In this document: one piece after another, positions 1 to 7,137 of the stretch
Numbering within the stretch: the stretch's first letter is position 1
How the letters are laid out: each line of letters opens with the position of its first letter
Assembly: GCF_003344345.1 (NCBI RefSeq)
Contig: NZ_QPIP01000054.1
Span: forward strand, 1 to 10,834
Reading direction: 5' to 3'
DNA length: 10,834 bases
DNA from: Wolbachia endosymbiont of Cylisticus convexus
GTDB taxonomy: Bacteria; Pseudomonadota; Alphaproteobacteria; Rickettsiales; Anaplasmataceae
Notes under the pieces: model-generated
Told to the model about the DNA's origin: nothing
Databases searched by the model: none
The model's input: the letters and a program-made list of their open reading frames with translations, nothing else
Translations under genes and position numbers: made by a program

Positions 1-489
1 GTTAGTTTTTATCGGCCAAGACAACTAAGTTTTATAGAGGGAAGCAAGGGAACATTTATTTACGGAGAGTTATGCACAAAAAGCTTTTCGGGTAGTTATG
101 ATGAGATATACTATTACCCATATGCTGCACTTGGAGTAGTATTTGTAAAAAATACAACCAATGTGAACATAAATAAAGCAATAGAATTTGTTGGATCATC
201 GTATTCGAGTACGGAGTATGGAGGTGCAGGATTATTTGTGGGAACACCAGATAATACCAATTCTAATAAATCAAGAATTTCAAGAATAATATGGAAAAAT
301 GTTTACCAATACACGAGTTCTGATAGCAAATTAGCTGGATCTGGTAATGTGGAGATTCCAGCAGGAAAAACAGTTGCAATATTACTTTACACATCATCTT
401 ACCTGTATTCCAGAACACAAGTTAGTCAAGGTATGCTTGCATCAAATTATGTACACAACTATGGTCAATTTATTCAGTGGGGGATTTAA
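1..489 (+). CDS. Phage tail fibre-like protein, C-terminal part
   Basis: The frame is open from the first base to a TAA at 487-489 (162 codons), so this is the 3' end of a gene that starts upstream. The ATG at 163 is internal, because the same frame reads without a stop before it. The protein is rich in Gly, Ser, Thr, Asn and Tyr, with alternating polar/hydrophobic stretches, no membrane segment and no cysteine cluster. That composition is typical of the beta-rich tip of a phage fibre or adhesin, and the chain ends in Gln-Trp-Gly-Ile. Its position just before a gpG-position gene and the sheath gene matches P2 gpH, the tail fibre. I recognise no specific family. The fibre role is inferred from composition and context; it would act outside the virion, in host recognition. 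Confidence 0.55.
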   Translation, partial: VSFYRPRQLSFIEGSKGTFIYGELCTKSFSGSYDEIYYYPYAALGVVFVKNTTNVNINKAIEFVGSSYSSTEYGGAGLFVGTPDNTNSNKSRISRIIWKNVYQYTSSDSKLAGSGNVEIPAGKTVAILLYTSSYLYSRTQVSQGMLASNYVHNYGQFIQWGI

Positions 490-596
490 ACATACGTAGC
501 AATGTTCTAACTACAGGACTTGAAGTAGATGTGGAGAGAACGCTAAAAGCTTGGCAATGTCCAGGATTATCTAACACGTATGAGATTTGGAGGTAA
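426..596 (+). pseudogene. Possible orphaned C-terminal remnant of a tail fibre gene
   Basis: Frame 3 is open from 426 to a TAA at 594-596, with no ATG that would give a sensible start. The part after the preceding gene's stop reads like real protein: Arg-Ser-Asn-Val-Leu-Thr-Thr-Gly-Leu-Glu-Val-Asp-Val-Glu-Arg-Thr-Leu-Lys-Ala-Trp, and it ends Asn-Thr-Tyr-Glu-Ile-Trp-Arg. It fills the only sizeable gap (490-602) between the fibre gene and the next start. One reading is an old fibre or gpI-type C-terminus left behind when a new tip was recombined in. Another is that the fibre gene lost its last exchangeable segment by frameshift near 480. It could also be a chance open frame. Confidence 0.3.
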
Positions 597-602
597 CAAA
601 CA
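590..602 (+). promoter_or_regulatory. Strong Shine-Dalgarno before the gpG-position gene
   Basis: GGAGGT lies about 8 nt before the ATG at 603, one of the best ribosome sites in the window. It overlaps the stop of the upstream remnant frame (TAA 594-596). It fixes 603 as the start of the split gene below and argues against an independent start at 745, which has no comparable site. Confidence 0.6.
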
Positions 603-1152
603 ATGTCTATCTACATTAGATTTGAAAATGATAAACAAGTAGAAACAACAACACTTGAAAGCAAGCCAACTGAAAATGATTGGTATGAAGCACCAGAAGA
701 TTTTGATTGGCAAAAAAGCTATTGTTTAACAGAAGGAGGAAAAATTGCTCAGCGTACTAAAGAAGATATACAAAAGGAGTTACTGGATAATGCGAAGCTT
801 TTCTGTACTTAATAGTATGCGTTTTCATTATGATAATCATACTCACCAATATGCAGGGCATTCTCACCAAAAAGCTAAATCTTATGAGATTCAAGCGAAA
901 GCCGCAAAAAGCATTCTAGCAGCACCAGAATCTATGAATGAAAAGGATAAAGAAATTATAGAACCTTTAGCAAAAGTCCGTGGCATTACGGTTATTGAAA
1001 TGGCAAAAATAATAGAAAAGAAGGCAGAAAAAGCAGTAATTAAATGTGAAGAGCTTGAAGATTTAGCCAAGAGAAAGATTGAAGAAGCCAAGAGTGAAAA
1101 TGAGCTACAGACTTTGCTCGATGATTTCAGAAAAAAAATACAAGAAAGTTAA
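603..1152 (+). pseudogene. Tail fibre-associated protein (P2 gpG position), split in two frames
   Basis: Two overlapping frames together encode one protein. The first (603-812) starts behind a strong GGAGGT site and runs into an out-of-frame stop. The second is open from 745 to 1152 and contains the long remainder. Dropping one T from the TTTT run at 799-802 joins them as Asn-Ala-Lys-Leu/Ser-Val-Leu-Asn-Ser-Met, giving about 182 residues. The N-terminal part is acidic, with several Trp residues. The middle has a His-rich stretch (His-Tyr-Asp-Asn-His-Thr-His-Gln-Tyr-Ala-Gly-His-Ser-His). The C-terminal half is Lys/Glu/Ala-rich and probably helical coiled coil. Its place between fibre and sheath genes suggests a tail fibre assembly or fibre-linked protein. 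Either the gene is broken or it is read by +1 frameshifting. I do not recognise a specific family. Confidence 0.6.
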
Positions 1153-1157
1153 AAGAA

Positions 1158-2336
1158 ATGGCTGAAGAATTTTTACATGGTGTAAATGTTATTGAGGTAA
1201 CCTCAGGGGCAAGAACAGTACGTACAGCTAAATCATCAGTGATAGGTGTAATTGGTACTGCACCTGAAGCGAACGTGCCACTGAATAAACCAGTATTAAT
1301 AGCAGGAAGTTTAAAAGAAGCAGCAAGGCTTGGAAAGAGTGGAAGTTTACCTTCTGCAGTAAATGGAATATTTTCCCAAATGGGTGCAACAGTAGTAGTT
1401 ATTAGAGTTGAAGAAAGTGAAAACATCAATCCAAAATTAAAAGAAGAAGAGACGCTGAAGAATATAATTGGCGGTGTTGATAAAGAGACTGGAGAGTATC
1501 AAGGGATTCAAGCATTCCTCAGTAGTGAAAGCATAGTTCATGTTGCTCCAAGAATACTGATTGCACCTCAGTTTACTCATCAATTGCCTGAATCTGAAAA
1601 TCCTAAAAACCCAGTAGTAGCAGCTTTGATAGGAGTAGCAGAAAAGCTGAGAAGTATAATAGTAGCAGATGGTCCAAATACCAATGATGAAGAAGCAATA
1701 AAATGGCGAAAGAGTATCGATAGTTCAAGAGTTTACGTAGTTGATCCTTGGGTTAAGGTGTTTATTGAAGGAAAAGAAGAAATCTTGCCTCCAAGTTCAT
1801 TTGTAGCTGGTTTAATAGCGAAAGTAGATAGCGAGCAAGGATTTTGGCACTCACCTTCAAATAAAGAGATAAATGGTATTATTGGAACAAGCAGGCCTAT
1901 TGATTTTACGCTCGGTAATACAAATTGTAGAGCAAACCACTTAAATGAAAATGAAGTCACGACAATCATTCATCAAAATGGCTACAAGCTCTGGGGAAAC
2001 AGGACATGTTCAAACGATGCGAAATGGGCTTTTCTATCAGTGAGGCGTACTGCAGATTTAATTAACGATAGTTTACTTCGAGCTCATCTATGGGCAGTTG
2101 ATCGAAATATTACCAAAACTTACATAGATGATGTGATTGAGGGGGTGAATTCTTATTTGGCCAATTTAAAAGCCCAAGGAGCTATTATCAGCGGAAAATG
2201 TTATGCAACTTCAGAATTAAACACACCAGCAAATATTGCAAGCGGAAAAGTGTCTTTTGATTTTGAGTTTACACCACCATATCCAGCAGAACAGATTACT
2301 TTTAGGTCACACCTTGTGAGTGGTACAATATTATAA
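1158..2336 (+). CDS. Phage tail sheath protein (gpFI-like)
   Basis: This 392-residue protein forms the contractile outer sheath of a myovirus tail, stacked around the tube and anchored to the baseplate. The length is close to that of P2 gpFI. The N-terminus has the P2-like sheath signature: a short leader, then Gly-Val-Asn-Val-Ile-Glu-Val with a following Ser-Ser-Val-Ile-Gly-Val-Ile-Gly-Thr-Ala segment. The C-terminal region has the usual long helix around an Asn-Ser-Tyr-Leu core and a final beta arm (Phe-Asp-Phe-Glu-Phe, ending Val-Ser-Gly-Thr-Ile-Leu). The start at 1158 lies 5 nt after the upstream stop, with only a weak purine-rich site (AAAAGAA), so translation may be coupled. The tube gene follows directly, as in P2 FI-FII. 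Confidence 0.92.
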   Translation: MAEEFLHGVNVIEVTSGARTVRTAKSSVIGVIGTAPEANVPLNKPVLIAGSLKEAARLGKSGSLPSAVNGIFSQMGATVVVIRVEESENINPKLKEEETLKNIIGGVDKETGEYQGIQAFLSSESIVHVAPRILIAPQFTHQLPESENPKNPVVAALIGVAEKLRSIIVADGPNTNDEEAIKWRKSIDSSRVYVVDPWVKVFIEGKEEILPPSSFVAGLIAKVDSEQGFWHSPSNKEINGIIGTSRPIDFTLGNTNCRANHLNENEVTTIIHQNGYKLWGNRTCSNDAKWAFLSVRRTADLINDSLLRAHLWAVDRNITKTYIDDVIEGVNSYLANLKAQGAIISGKCYATSELNTPANIASGKVSFDFEFTPPYPAEQITFRSHLVSGTIL

Positions 2337-2356
2337 AAAGGGGAGAAAGAGGAAAA

Positions 2357-2863
2357 ATGTTACCGAAAATACTGAGAAATTTTAACGTATTTGTTGATGG
2401 TCGTGGTTATGCAGGAAAAATAGATGAAATAACCTTGCCGAAGCTTACCATAAAAACCGAAGAATACAGAGCTGGTGGTATGGATATTCCAATAAATATT
2501 GATATGGGAATGGAAAAGTTAGAAGCAGACTTTACTTTTTCTGAATACGATACAGAACTCTTTCGGCTATTTGGCTTGATAAATGGAAACTCTGTATCTT
2601 TAACTCTTCGTGGTGGAATGCAAGGAAGTGGAAGTAATGAAGTTGAAGGAGTTATTATCAACCTTAGGGGCATATTTAAAGAATTTGATTTTGGTAGCTG
2701 GAAACCTGCTGAAAAAGCCACTCTAAAATGCACTGTAGCTGCTCATTATTATAAACTTACGATAGGTGGCAATGAGCTGATAGAGATCGATGCTGAAAAT
2801 ATGATAAGAAAGATAAATGGTGTTGATCAAATGGCCTTGCTGCAAACGGTTTTAGGTATTTAG
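2357..2863 (+). CDS. Phage major tail tube protein (gpFII-like)
   Basis: The 168-residue product is nearly the size of P2 gpFII. The inner tail tube is built from hexameric rings of this protein, and DNA passes through it after sheath contraction. The N-terminus Leu-Pro-Lys-Ile-Leu-Arg-Asn-Phe-Asn-Val-Phe-Val-Asp-Gly, followed by Gly-Tyr-Ala-Gly-Lys, is the family's typical opening. The Gly-Gly-Met-Asp-Ile-Pro-Ile segment and the later Arg-Gly-Gly-Met-Gln region are also usual. The gene begins 20 nt after the sheath stop behind purine-rich GGGGAG and GAGG motifs, so expression in step with the sheath is likely. The product should be cytoplasmic until assembled. Confidence 0.92.
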   Translation: MLPKILRNFNVFVDGRGYAGKIDEITLPKLTIKTEEYRAGGMDIPINIDMGMEKLEADFTFSEYDTELFRLFGLINGNSVSLTLRGGMQGSGSNEVEGVIINLRGIFKEFDFGSWKPAEKATLKCTVAAHYYKLTIGGNELIEIDAENMIRKINGVDQMALLQTVLGI

Positions 2864-2909
2864 GTTTAGTTTTAAAAAGATTTTAGAATTTTATTTTTTA
2901 GGAGAAAGT

Positions 2910-3167
2910 ATGACAACAGTAAAACTTGATAATCCAATAACAGTTGATGGTATTTCTGTCTCAGAACTTACCATTAGACGTCCAAAAGTTAGAGATTATC
3001 TTGCTATTGAGAGACTTAATGGTAGTGATCTAAGTAAGGAAGTAACTTTGACTGCCAATTTGACATCAGTTGCAAAAGAAGCAATTGAAGAGTTAGATAT
3101 TGCTGATTATGTGAAAATTCAAGAGGTATTAAAGGATTTTTTTTCACCGATTATCCAAAAAACTTGA
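2910..3167 (+). CDS. Tail assembly chaperone, short form (gpE-like)
   Basis: This 85-residue protein sits between tube and tape measure genes, exactly where P2 gene E lies. It resembles the phage tail assembly chaperone family: Val-Lys-Leu-Asp-Asn-Pro-Ile-Thr-Val-Asp-Gly near the start, then Leu-Thr-Ile-Arg-Arg-Pro-Lys-Val-Arg-Asp-Tyr. Such proteins coat the tape measure before the tube polymerises around it and are not kept in the virion. An AGGAGA ribosome site precedes the ATG by about 7 nt. The last codons run through an 8-T tract at 3137-3144, and the frame ends at a TGA (3165-3167). A -1 shift at that tract continues into the next open frame (see the E' entry). Confidence is higher for the position and frameshift than for sequence identity alone. 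Confidence 0.85.
   Translation: MTTVKLDNPITVDGISVSELTIRRPKVRDYLAIERLNGSDLSKEVTLTANLTSVAKEAIEELDIADYVKIQEVLKDFFSPIIQKT
3137..3144 (+). promoter_or_regulatory. Slippery T tract for -1 ribosomal frameshift (gpE to gpE')
   Basis: The zero frame reads GAT TTT TTT TCA, which places a T_TTT_TTT heptamer at 3137-3143. After a -1 slip both tRNAs still pair perfectly and the next codon is TTC at 3143. P2 and many other tailed phages use a T7-type tract at the same gene boundary to make E plus the E' extension. I did not fold the downstream RNA to look for a stimulatory structure. Confidence 0.8.
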
Positions 3168-3295
3168 GATTAGAAGTATTAATGTTCAGCTCTGTTGTAG
3201 GAGGCGGGGTTGAACAAATACTTGATATGGAGATTAATGAATTTATCTTATGGCATAAAGCAGCGAGGAAGGTACAATGTCAACATTATCTATAA
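3143..3295 (+). CDS. gpE' extension of the tail assembly chaperone (-1 frame)
   Basis: Reading in the -1 frame from 3143 gives about 50 codons to a TAA at 3293-3295. It begins Phe-Thr-Asp-Tyr-Pro-Lys-Asn-Leu-Arg, then has Asp-Met-Glu-Ile-Asn-Glu-Phe-Ile-Leu-Trp-His-Lys-Ala-Ala-Arg. That pattern (Met-x-x-x-Glu-Phe/Leu-x-x-Trp-x-x-x-Ala-x-Arg) fits the short P2 GpE'-type domain. Joined to the first 78 residues of gpE it makes a product of about 128 residues. The frame overlaps the tape measure start by 19 nt, as expected for the E' end in P2-like phages. An ATG at 3182 in this frame could allow separate translation, but it has no clear ribosome site. The E' portion is thought to bridge chaperone and tape measure. 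It is usually missed by automated annotation because it lacks its own start. Confidence 0.78.
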   Translation, partial: FTDYPKNLRLEVLMFSSVVGGGVEQILDMEINEFILWHKAARKVQCQHYL

Positions 3296-5604
3296 AAATC
3301 GGAGCAGTTTTAGATGGAAGTTTTAATACTGTAATAAAAGGAAGTAGTAGTCAACTTACTCATCTTGGTGAGAATATAAGAAAGCTTGACTCATCTTTAA
3401 AATCAGTATCAAAGTTTAAGCAGTTAGGTCATGATGTTTTGACTAGCAAGAGGTCATGGAAAGGCTTTGAAGATCAAGTAAAATCTTTAGCTAAACAAAT
3501 GAAGGCAATAGAGAAACCGAGCAAAACTTTAAAAGCAGAATTTGACAAGGCCAAAACCTCCGCAACAAAAGCAAAAGAAGCATATTTGAAAAAGAGAGAT
3601 GCTTTGCATTCATTTAATGAAGAAGTAAGAAAAAGTGGAAGAAATATTAAGTCATTAGTAAGTGATCAATATAAACTTGGTTCTTCTATTGAAGTGCTAA
3701 AAGGTAAGTATGGTAAGCTTGGGTCTGCAATACGTAGTCACCAAAGTTTTTTAGCAAGCAAAGCACATTTTAAGTCACAAATTATAGAGACTATTGGGCT
3801 AGGGCTAACGCTTGCAGCTCCAGTTAAAGTTGCGATTGACTTTGAAAGTGCTATGGCTGATGTTACAAAAGTAGTTGATTTTGATGAAAAGACAAAGGAA
3901 GCTGATAAATTTGCAAAAAAGTTAAAAGAGATGTCACGTACTATACCATTATCGGCAGCAGAGTTAGCACAAATAGCTGCAAGTGGTGGTCAACTTGGTA
4001 TTGACAAAAATGATCTTATGAAGTTTACAACAGTAGTTGCCAAAATGACCACAGCATTTGATATGTCTGCAGAACAAGCAGGAGATTCTATAGCTAAACT
4101 TTCTAACGTTTATGGAATTAATGTTAGTGAAATGGAACACGTTGGTAATGTGATCAACCACTTGTCAGATAACACTGCTGCTAAAGCAAAAGATATGGTT
4201 GAAGCTCTAGCAATAGTTGGTGGTACTGCAAAGCAGTTTGGATTAAAGTTTGAACAAACAAGTAGCTTAGTAAATGCTTTCATTAGTTTGGGCAAACAAC
4301 CAGCAAAAGCTGCAACTGCTATAAATGCACTACTTTCAAAACTTCAAACTGCTGAAGGTCAAGGAAAAGAATTTAAGGAAGCACTAGAAGAAATGGGCAT
4401 AGCCGCAGAAGAAATGGTACAAAGGATAAGTGAAAATGGGGAAAAAGCACTACTTTACTTTTTTCAAACTCTAAAGAAAATGGATAATCAGGAACGTTCT
4501 ACAATCCTGATGAAACTTTTCGGTCAGGAATATCAAGATGATATTGCATTATTAGCTGGAAGTTTTAATAAGTATGAGGATGCAATAAAGTTATTGGCTA
4601 ATACAGAAAAGTATGGAAGCTCTCTGCAAAAAGAATTCAAAAATCGTGCAGACACTACAGCCAATAAATTAAGACTCCTTCGAAATGCAATAGCTGAAGT
4701 TGGTATGAACCTGGGCTCGGTGATGCTGCCTACTTTAAAATTTATAGCTGAATTTTTACAAGAAAAAACTAGGAGCATAGCCTTATTTGCAGAAAAATAT
4801 CCAACCTTAACTACAGCAATCATGGGAACTATAGCAGCTTTAATAAGTTTGAAAATCTTAGTAGTGGGCTTAGGTTATGGGTTTACTTTTTTAGCAAGTA
4901 CAGTTCTCGGTTTAAGAGCAAAAATAATTGCAACATTTTCATTTTTATCAGCTACAGTTTTTCCTGCAGTAATAACAGGACTAAGAGCAGTAACACTCGC
5001 TGTAATGAGTAACCCGATTGGATTTTTAATAGCAAGTCTTGTTACTGGTGCAGCTCTTGTTATAACTAACTGGCAAAAGGTGAAAGACTTTTTCTCTAGC
5101 TTTTGGAAGTATATAAAATCGATAATAAAACCCATAGAAGAAGCTTTTTCATGGGTAGGAAATACTATTAGCAGTGTGTTTGGAAAAATCTCTGAGAATA
5201 GTCCATTGAAAGAATTTGAAAAAAGAAAAAGTATTGTTACTGAAATAAAAGCAGTCCATACTCCCCTAAAGAGTAATATTCTCAACAGTGGAAATCCTTT
5301 GCTAGGTAACAGTATAATTAAAGAATTTTCCAAGAGAAATCAGAATAGCTTCAGAATCAAAAGCCTTATTGAGGAAAAAAAATCCACAGAAAATGATAAG
5401 ATATTTGCAGATTTTGCAACGAGTAAATTTGAAAACAAAGAACAGAAAACTATGAATCAAACTCAGAACATCACTAATAATTACACTATCAGCATTAAAG
5501 CAGAGCCAAATCAAGATATTCGTAATCTTGCAGATGAAGTAATAAAAAGAATAAGAGAAAAATCACGTGATGTTATGTTCGATACGGTAGATCCCATTTA
5601 CTGA
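3277..5604 (+). CDS. Phage tail tape measure protein (gpT-like)
   Basis: At 775 residues this is the largest gene in the window. The protein sets tail length and lies inside the tube until it is ejected. Residues of about 15-170 are Lys/Ser/Leu-rich and helical. At about 185-385 is the conserved PhageMin-type region, opening Phe-Glu-Ser-Ala-Met-Ala-Asp-Val-Thr-Lys-Val-Val and including Leu-Ala-Gln-Ile-Ala-Ala-Ser-Gly-Gly-Gln-Leu-Gly-Ile. Hydrophobic, membrane-capable segments occupy about 510-600 and are typical of tape measures that reach the host membrane. The C-terminus is polar and charged, ending Thr-Val-Asp-Pro-Ile-Tyr. A GAGGAAGG site precedes the start. The stop overlaps the gpU start by one base (TGATG), indicating coupled translation. 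At roughly 0.15 nm per residue it would specify a tail of about 110-120 nm, which is an estimate only. Confidence 0.93.
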   Translation: MSTLSIKIGAVLDGSFNTVIKGSSSQLTHLGENIRKLDSSLKSVSKFKQLGHDVLTSKRSWKGFEDQVKSLAKQMKAIEKPSKTLKAEFDKAKTSATKAKEAYLKKRDALHSFNEEVRKSGRNIKSLVSDQYKLGSSIEVLKGKYGKLGSAIRSHQSFLASKAHFKSQIIETIGLGLTLAAPVKVAIDFESAMADVTKVVDFDEKTKEADKFAKKLKEMSRTIPLSAAELAQIAASGGQLGIDKNDLMKFTTVVAKMTTAFDMSAEQAGDSIAKLSNVYGINVSEMEHVGNVINHLSDNTAAKAKDMVEALAIVGGTAKQFGLKFEQTSSLVNAFISLGKQPAKAATAINALLSKLQTAEGQGKEFKEALEEMGIAAEEMVQRISENGEKALLYFFQTLKKMDNQERSTILMKLFGQEYQDDIALLAGSFNKYEDAIKLLANTEKYGSSLQKEFKNRADTTANKLRLLRNAIAEVGMNLGSVMLPTLKFIAEFLQEKTRSIALFAEKYPTLTTAIMGTIAALISLKILVVGLGYGFTFLASTVLGLRAKIIATFSFLSATVFPAVITGLRAVTLAVMSNPIGFLIASLVTGAALVITNWQKVKDFFSSFWKYIKSIIKPIEEAFSWVGNTISSVFGKISENSPLKEFEKRKSIVTEIKAVHTPLKSNILNSGNPLLGNSIIKEFSKRNQNSFRIKSLIEEKKSTENDKIFADFATSKFENKEQKTMNQTQNITNNYTISIKAEPNQDIRNLADEVIKRIREKSRDVMFDTVDPIY

Positions 5605-5942
5605 TGCTATCCCTTGGTCCATATAAATTTACTCCGATAAGTTTGAAATATAGCAAAGAGAAGCGTTGGAGTGTGGTTGAGTGTATTGGTAAGCAATTAC
5701 TACAGAATATTGGCCAGGGAGCAGAAAATATAGATTTAGAAGGAGTAATTTATCTTCATAATGGATTAGATCAGTTAAAGAATATAAAAGAGGCAGAAGA
5801 ACCTCACACTTTAGTTGATAGCATGGGAAATGTTTTGGGGCAATTTGTAATTACTCGCTTTGAAGAAAAGCAAACATCATTTTTCTCTTGTGGATTGCCA
5901 AAAAAAGTTGAATTCAGTTTAAGTTTGAAGCGTTATTCATGA
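5604..5942 (+). CDS. Phage tail protein U (gpU-like)
   Basis: A 112-residue protein directly after the tape measure, in the place of P2 gene U, which encodes a tail completion/terminator-type protein. The opening Leu-Ser-Leu-Gly-Pro-Tyr-Lys-Phe is followed by a Trp-Ser-Val-Val-Glu-Cys stretch. A Gly-Gln-Gly-Ala-Glu-Asn-Ile-Asp-Leu-Glu-Gly-Val-Ile-Tyr segment matches the usual gpU region around the beta strands. Residues Leu-Val-Asp-Ser-Met-Gly-Asn-Val-Leu-Gly and the ending Val-Glu-Phe-Ser-Leu-Ser-Leu-Lys-Arg-Tyr are also consistent. The protein is shorter than P2 gpU. The start shares one base with the tape measure stop, and its own stop overlaps the gpX start by 4 nt (ATGA), so all three are probably translated in series. 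Confidence 0.85.
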   Translation: MLSLGPYKFTPISLKYSKEKRWSVVECIGKQLLQNIGQGAENIDLEGVIYLHNGLDQLKNIKEAEEPHTLVDSMGNVLGQFVITRFEEKQTSFFSCGLPKKVEFSLSLKRYS

Positions 5943-6148
5943 CTATATATTACTTAGCAAAAGAAAATGATATGTTAGACTATATTTGCTGGAAGCACTA
6001 TGGATTTACTTCAGGAGCAGTAGAAATAGTATTAGAAGAAAACCCTGGACTTGCGGAATATGGAAGTTTTTTACCGGCAGGACTGAAAATTAAGCTGCCT
6101 ATAATTGAGAAACCTCTACAGAAATCAACCTTGAAGATTTGGGGGTAA
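5939..6148 (+). CDS. Phage tail protein X (gpX-like, LysM-type fold)
   Basis: A 69-residue protein of the small tail protein X family, whose members are close to this length and carry a LysM-like fold. Visible signs are Tyr-Leu-Ala-Lys-Glu-Asn-Asp-Met-Leu-Asp-Tyr-Ile-Cys-Trp-Lys-His-Tyr-Gly near the N-terminus, then a Glu-Asn-Pro-Gly-Leu-Ala turn. A Leu-Pro-Ala-Gly-Leu-Lys-Ile-Lys-Leu-Pro strand follows; the Asn-Pro-Gly-Leu and Leu-Pro-x-Gly pair is diagnostic. The likely role is at the tail hub or baseplate, where a LysM-like fold may contact peptidoglycan. It overlaps gpU by 4 nt and ends one base before gpD. That U-X-D order is common in P2-like and Mu-like phages, whereas P2 itself has X elsewhere. 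Confidence 0.88.
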   Translation: MTIYYLAKENDMLDYICWKHYGFTSGAVEIVLEENPGLAEYGSFLPAGLKIKLPIIEKPLQKSTLKIWG

Positions 6149-6149
6149 G

Positions 6150-7100
6150 ATGCAACCAGAGTTTATCATTGAAGGGTATGAATTAGCAAAAGACCGCTTG
6201 GTGTCAATGCATGTTACTGATGAATCAGGGACTATAGAAGATATAGCTGAAATATGTGTCGATTACAGGGATGATAACATAAAAGTTCCAAAAGAGCTAA
6301 AGATTGCTTTGGGATATAGAGAAACAGAGGTACTACCCATAGGTATATATAGAGTCAATGAAATTACAGTACAAAGTCCACCAAAAACCTTAATAATCAA
6401 AGCTCATGCAACAAATTTGATGATATCGCTAAAGGAAAAAGTATCCAGAGAATGGCACCAGATTACGTTAGGTAATTTAGTCAAGGAAATAGCAAATAAA
6501 CATGGATATGGATACAAAGTTGCTGAGGAATTTAAAGACATATTAATACTACATATTGACCAAACTGAAGAGAGCGATATAAGTTTGTTGACTAGAATAG
6601 CTATAGAGCGCGAAGCCATGGCAAAACTGGCAGGAGGGTATATATTGTTTATTCCAAAAGGTGCAGCAAAGTCAGCAACGGGAAAAGCTTTAGGAACGAC
6701 AACTATTAGACCTCAAGATCCAATCAATTGGAAAGTGCATTTTACTGTGCGTAATAAGTACAACTCAGTGATAGCGAAATGGCATAGCTATGAAAAGGGA
6801 GAGACCATATCGGAAAGAGTAGGTAGCGGCGAACCAAGTTACGCTATACAAACAATTTATCCAAATGCAGAGTCAGCACTGAGTGCAGCAAATGCCAAGT
6901 TGAAACAATTGAAGCGTAATAATGAGACTTTAGAAATGACAATACCAGGTAATCCAGAATTATGTGCAGAGGCAAAACTTAATCTTGTAGGGTTCAATCA
7001 GGATATAGATCGTGAATGGGTAATTGATAGAGCAGAACATACTTTAAATAGTTCAGGATATCGTACTGCATTATCGGCATCTTTTAGTAATTATGTTTAA
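6150..7100 (+). CDS. Phage late control/baseplate hub protein D (gpD-like)
   Basis: The 316-residue product belongs to the gpD/VgrG-type hub family: a trimer that links the tube to the spike and controls sheath firing. The N-terminus Gln-Pro-Glu-Phe-Ile-Ile-Glu-Gly leads into beta-rich sequence. At about residues 105-165 is the family's signature block: a Trp-His-Gln-Ile-Thr-Leu-Gly stretch, then Glu-Ile-Ala-Asn-Lys-His-Gly-Tyr-Gly, Asp-Gln-Thr-Glu-Glu-Ser-Asp-Ile-Ser-Leu-Leu-Thr-Arg, and a following Ala/Gly-rich segment. The length is somewhat below that of P2 gpD. A GGGGGT ribosome site lies a few bases before the ATG and overlaps the gpX stop. This is the last canonical tail gene before the accessory genes. 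Confidence 0.92.
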   Translation: MQPEFIIEGYELAKDRLVSMHVTDESGTIEDIAEICVDYRDDNIKVPKELKIALGYRETEVLPIGIYRVNEITVQSPPKTLIIKAHATNLMISLKEKVSREWHQITLGNLVKEIANKHGYGYKVAEEFKDILILHIDQTEESDISLLTRIAIEREAMAKLAGGYILFIPKGAAKSATGKALGTTTIRPQDPINWKVHFTVRNKYNSVIAKWHSYEKGETISERVGSGEPSYAIQTIYPNAESALSAANAKLKQLKRNNETLEMTIPGNPELCAEAKLNLVGFNQDIDREWVIDRAEHTLNSSGYRTALSASFSNYV

Positions 7101-7137
7101 GAGAAAATAAGTAAATTGCTGATTTAATGCAAAAAAA

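Noticed and set aside
163..489. Separate 108-residue gene starting at ATG 163
   Set aside because: The same frame is open without a stop back to base 1 and the upstream translation has the same composition, so 163 is an internal Met of a partial gene.
745..812. Independent start at 745 for the second half of the gpG-position gene
   Set aside because: No ribosome site, the first residues look like out-of-frame sequence (Leu-Lys-Lys-Ile-Tyr-Lys-Arg), and the shared sense resumes only after the T run.
4875..5333. 152-residue minus-strand ORF
   Set aside because: It is the antisense shadow of the tape measure gene; the plus frame carries recognisable domains and coupling to gpU.
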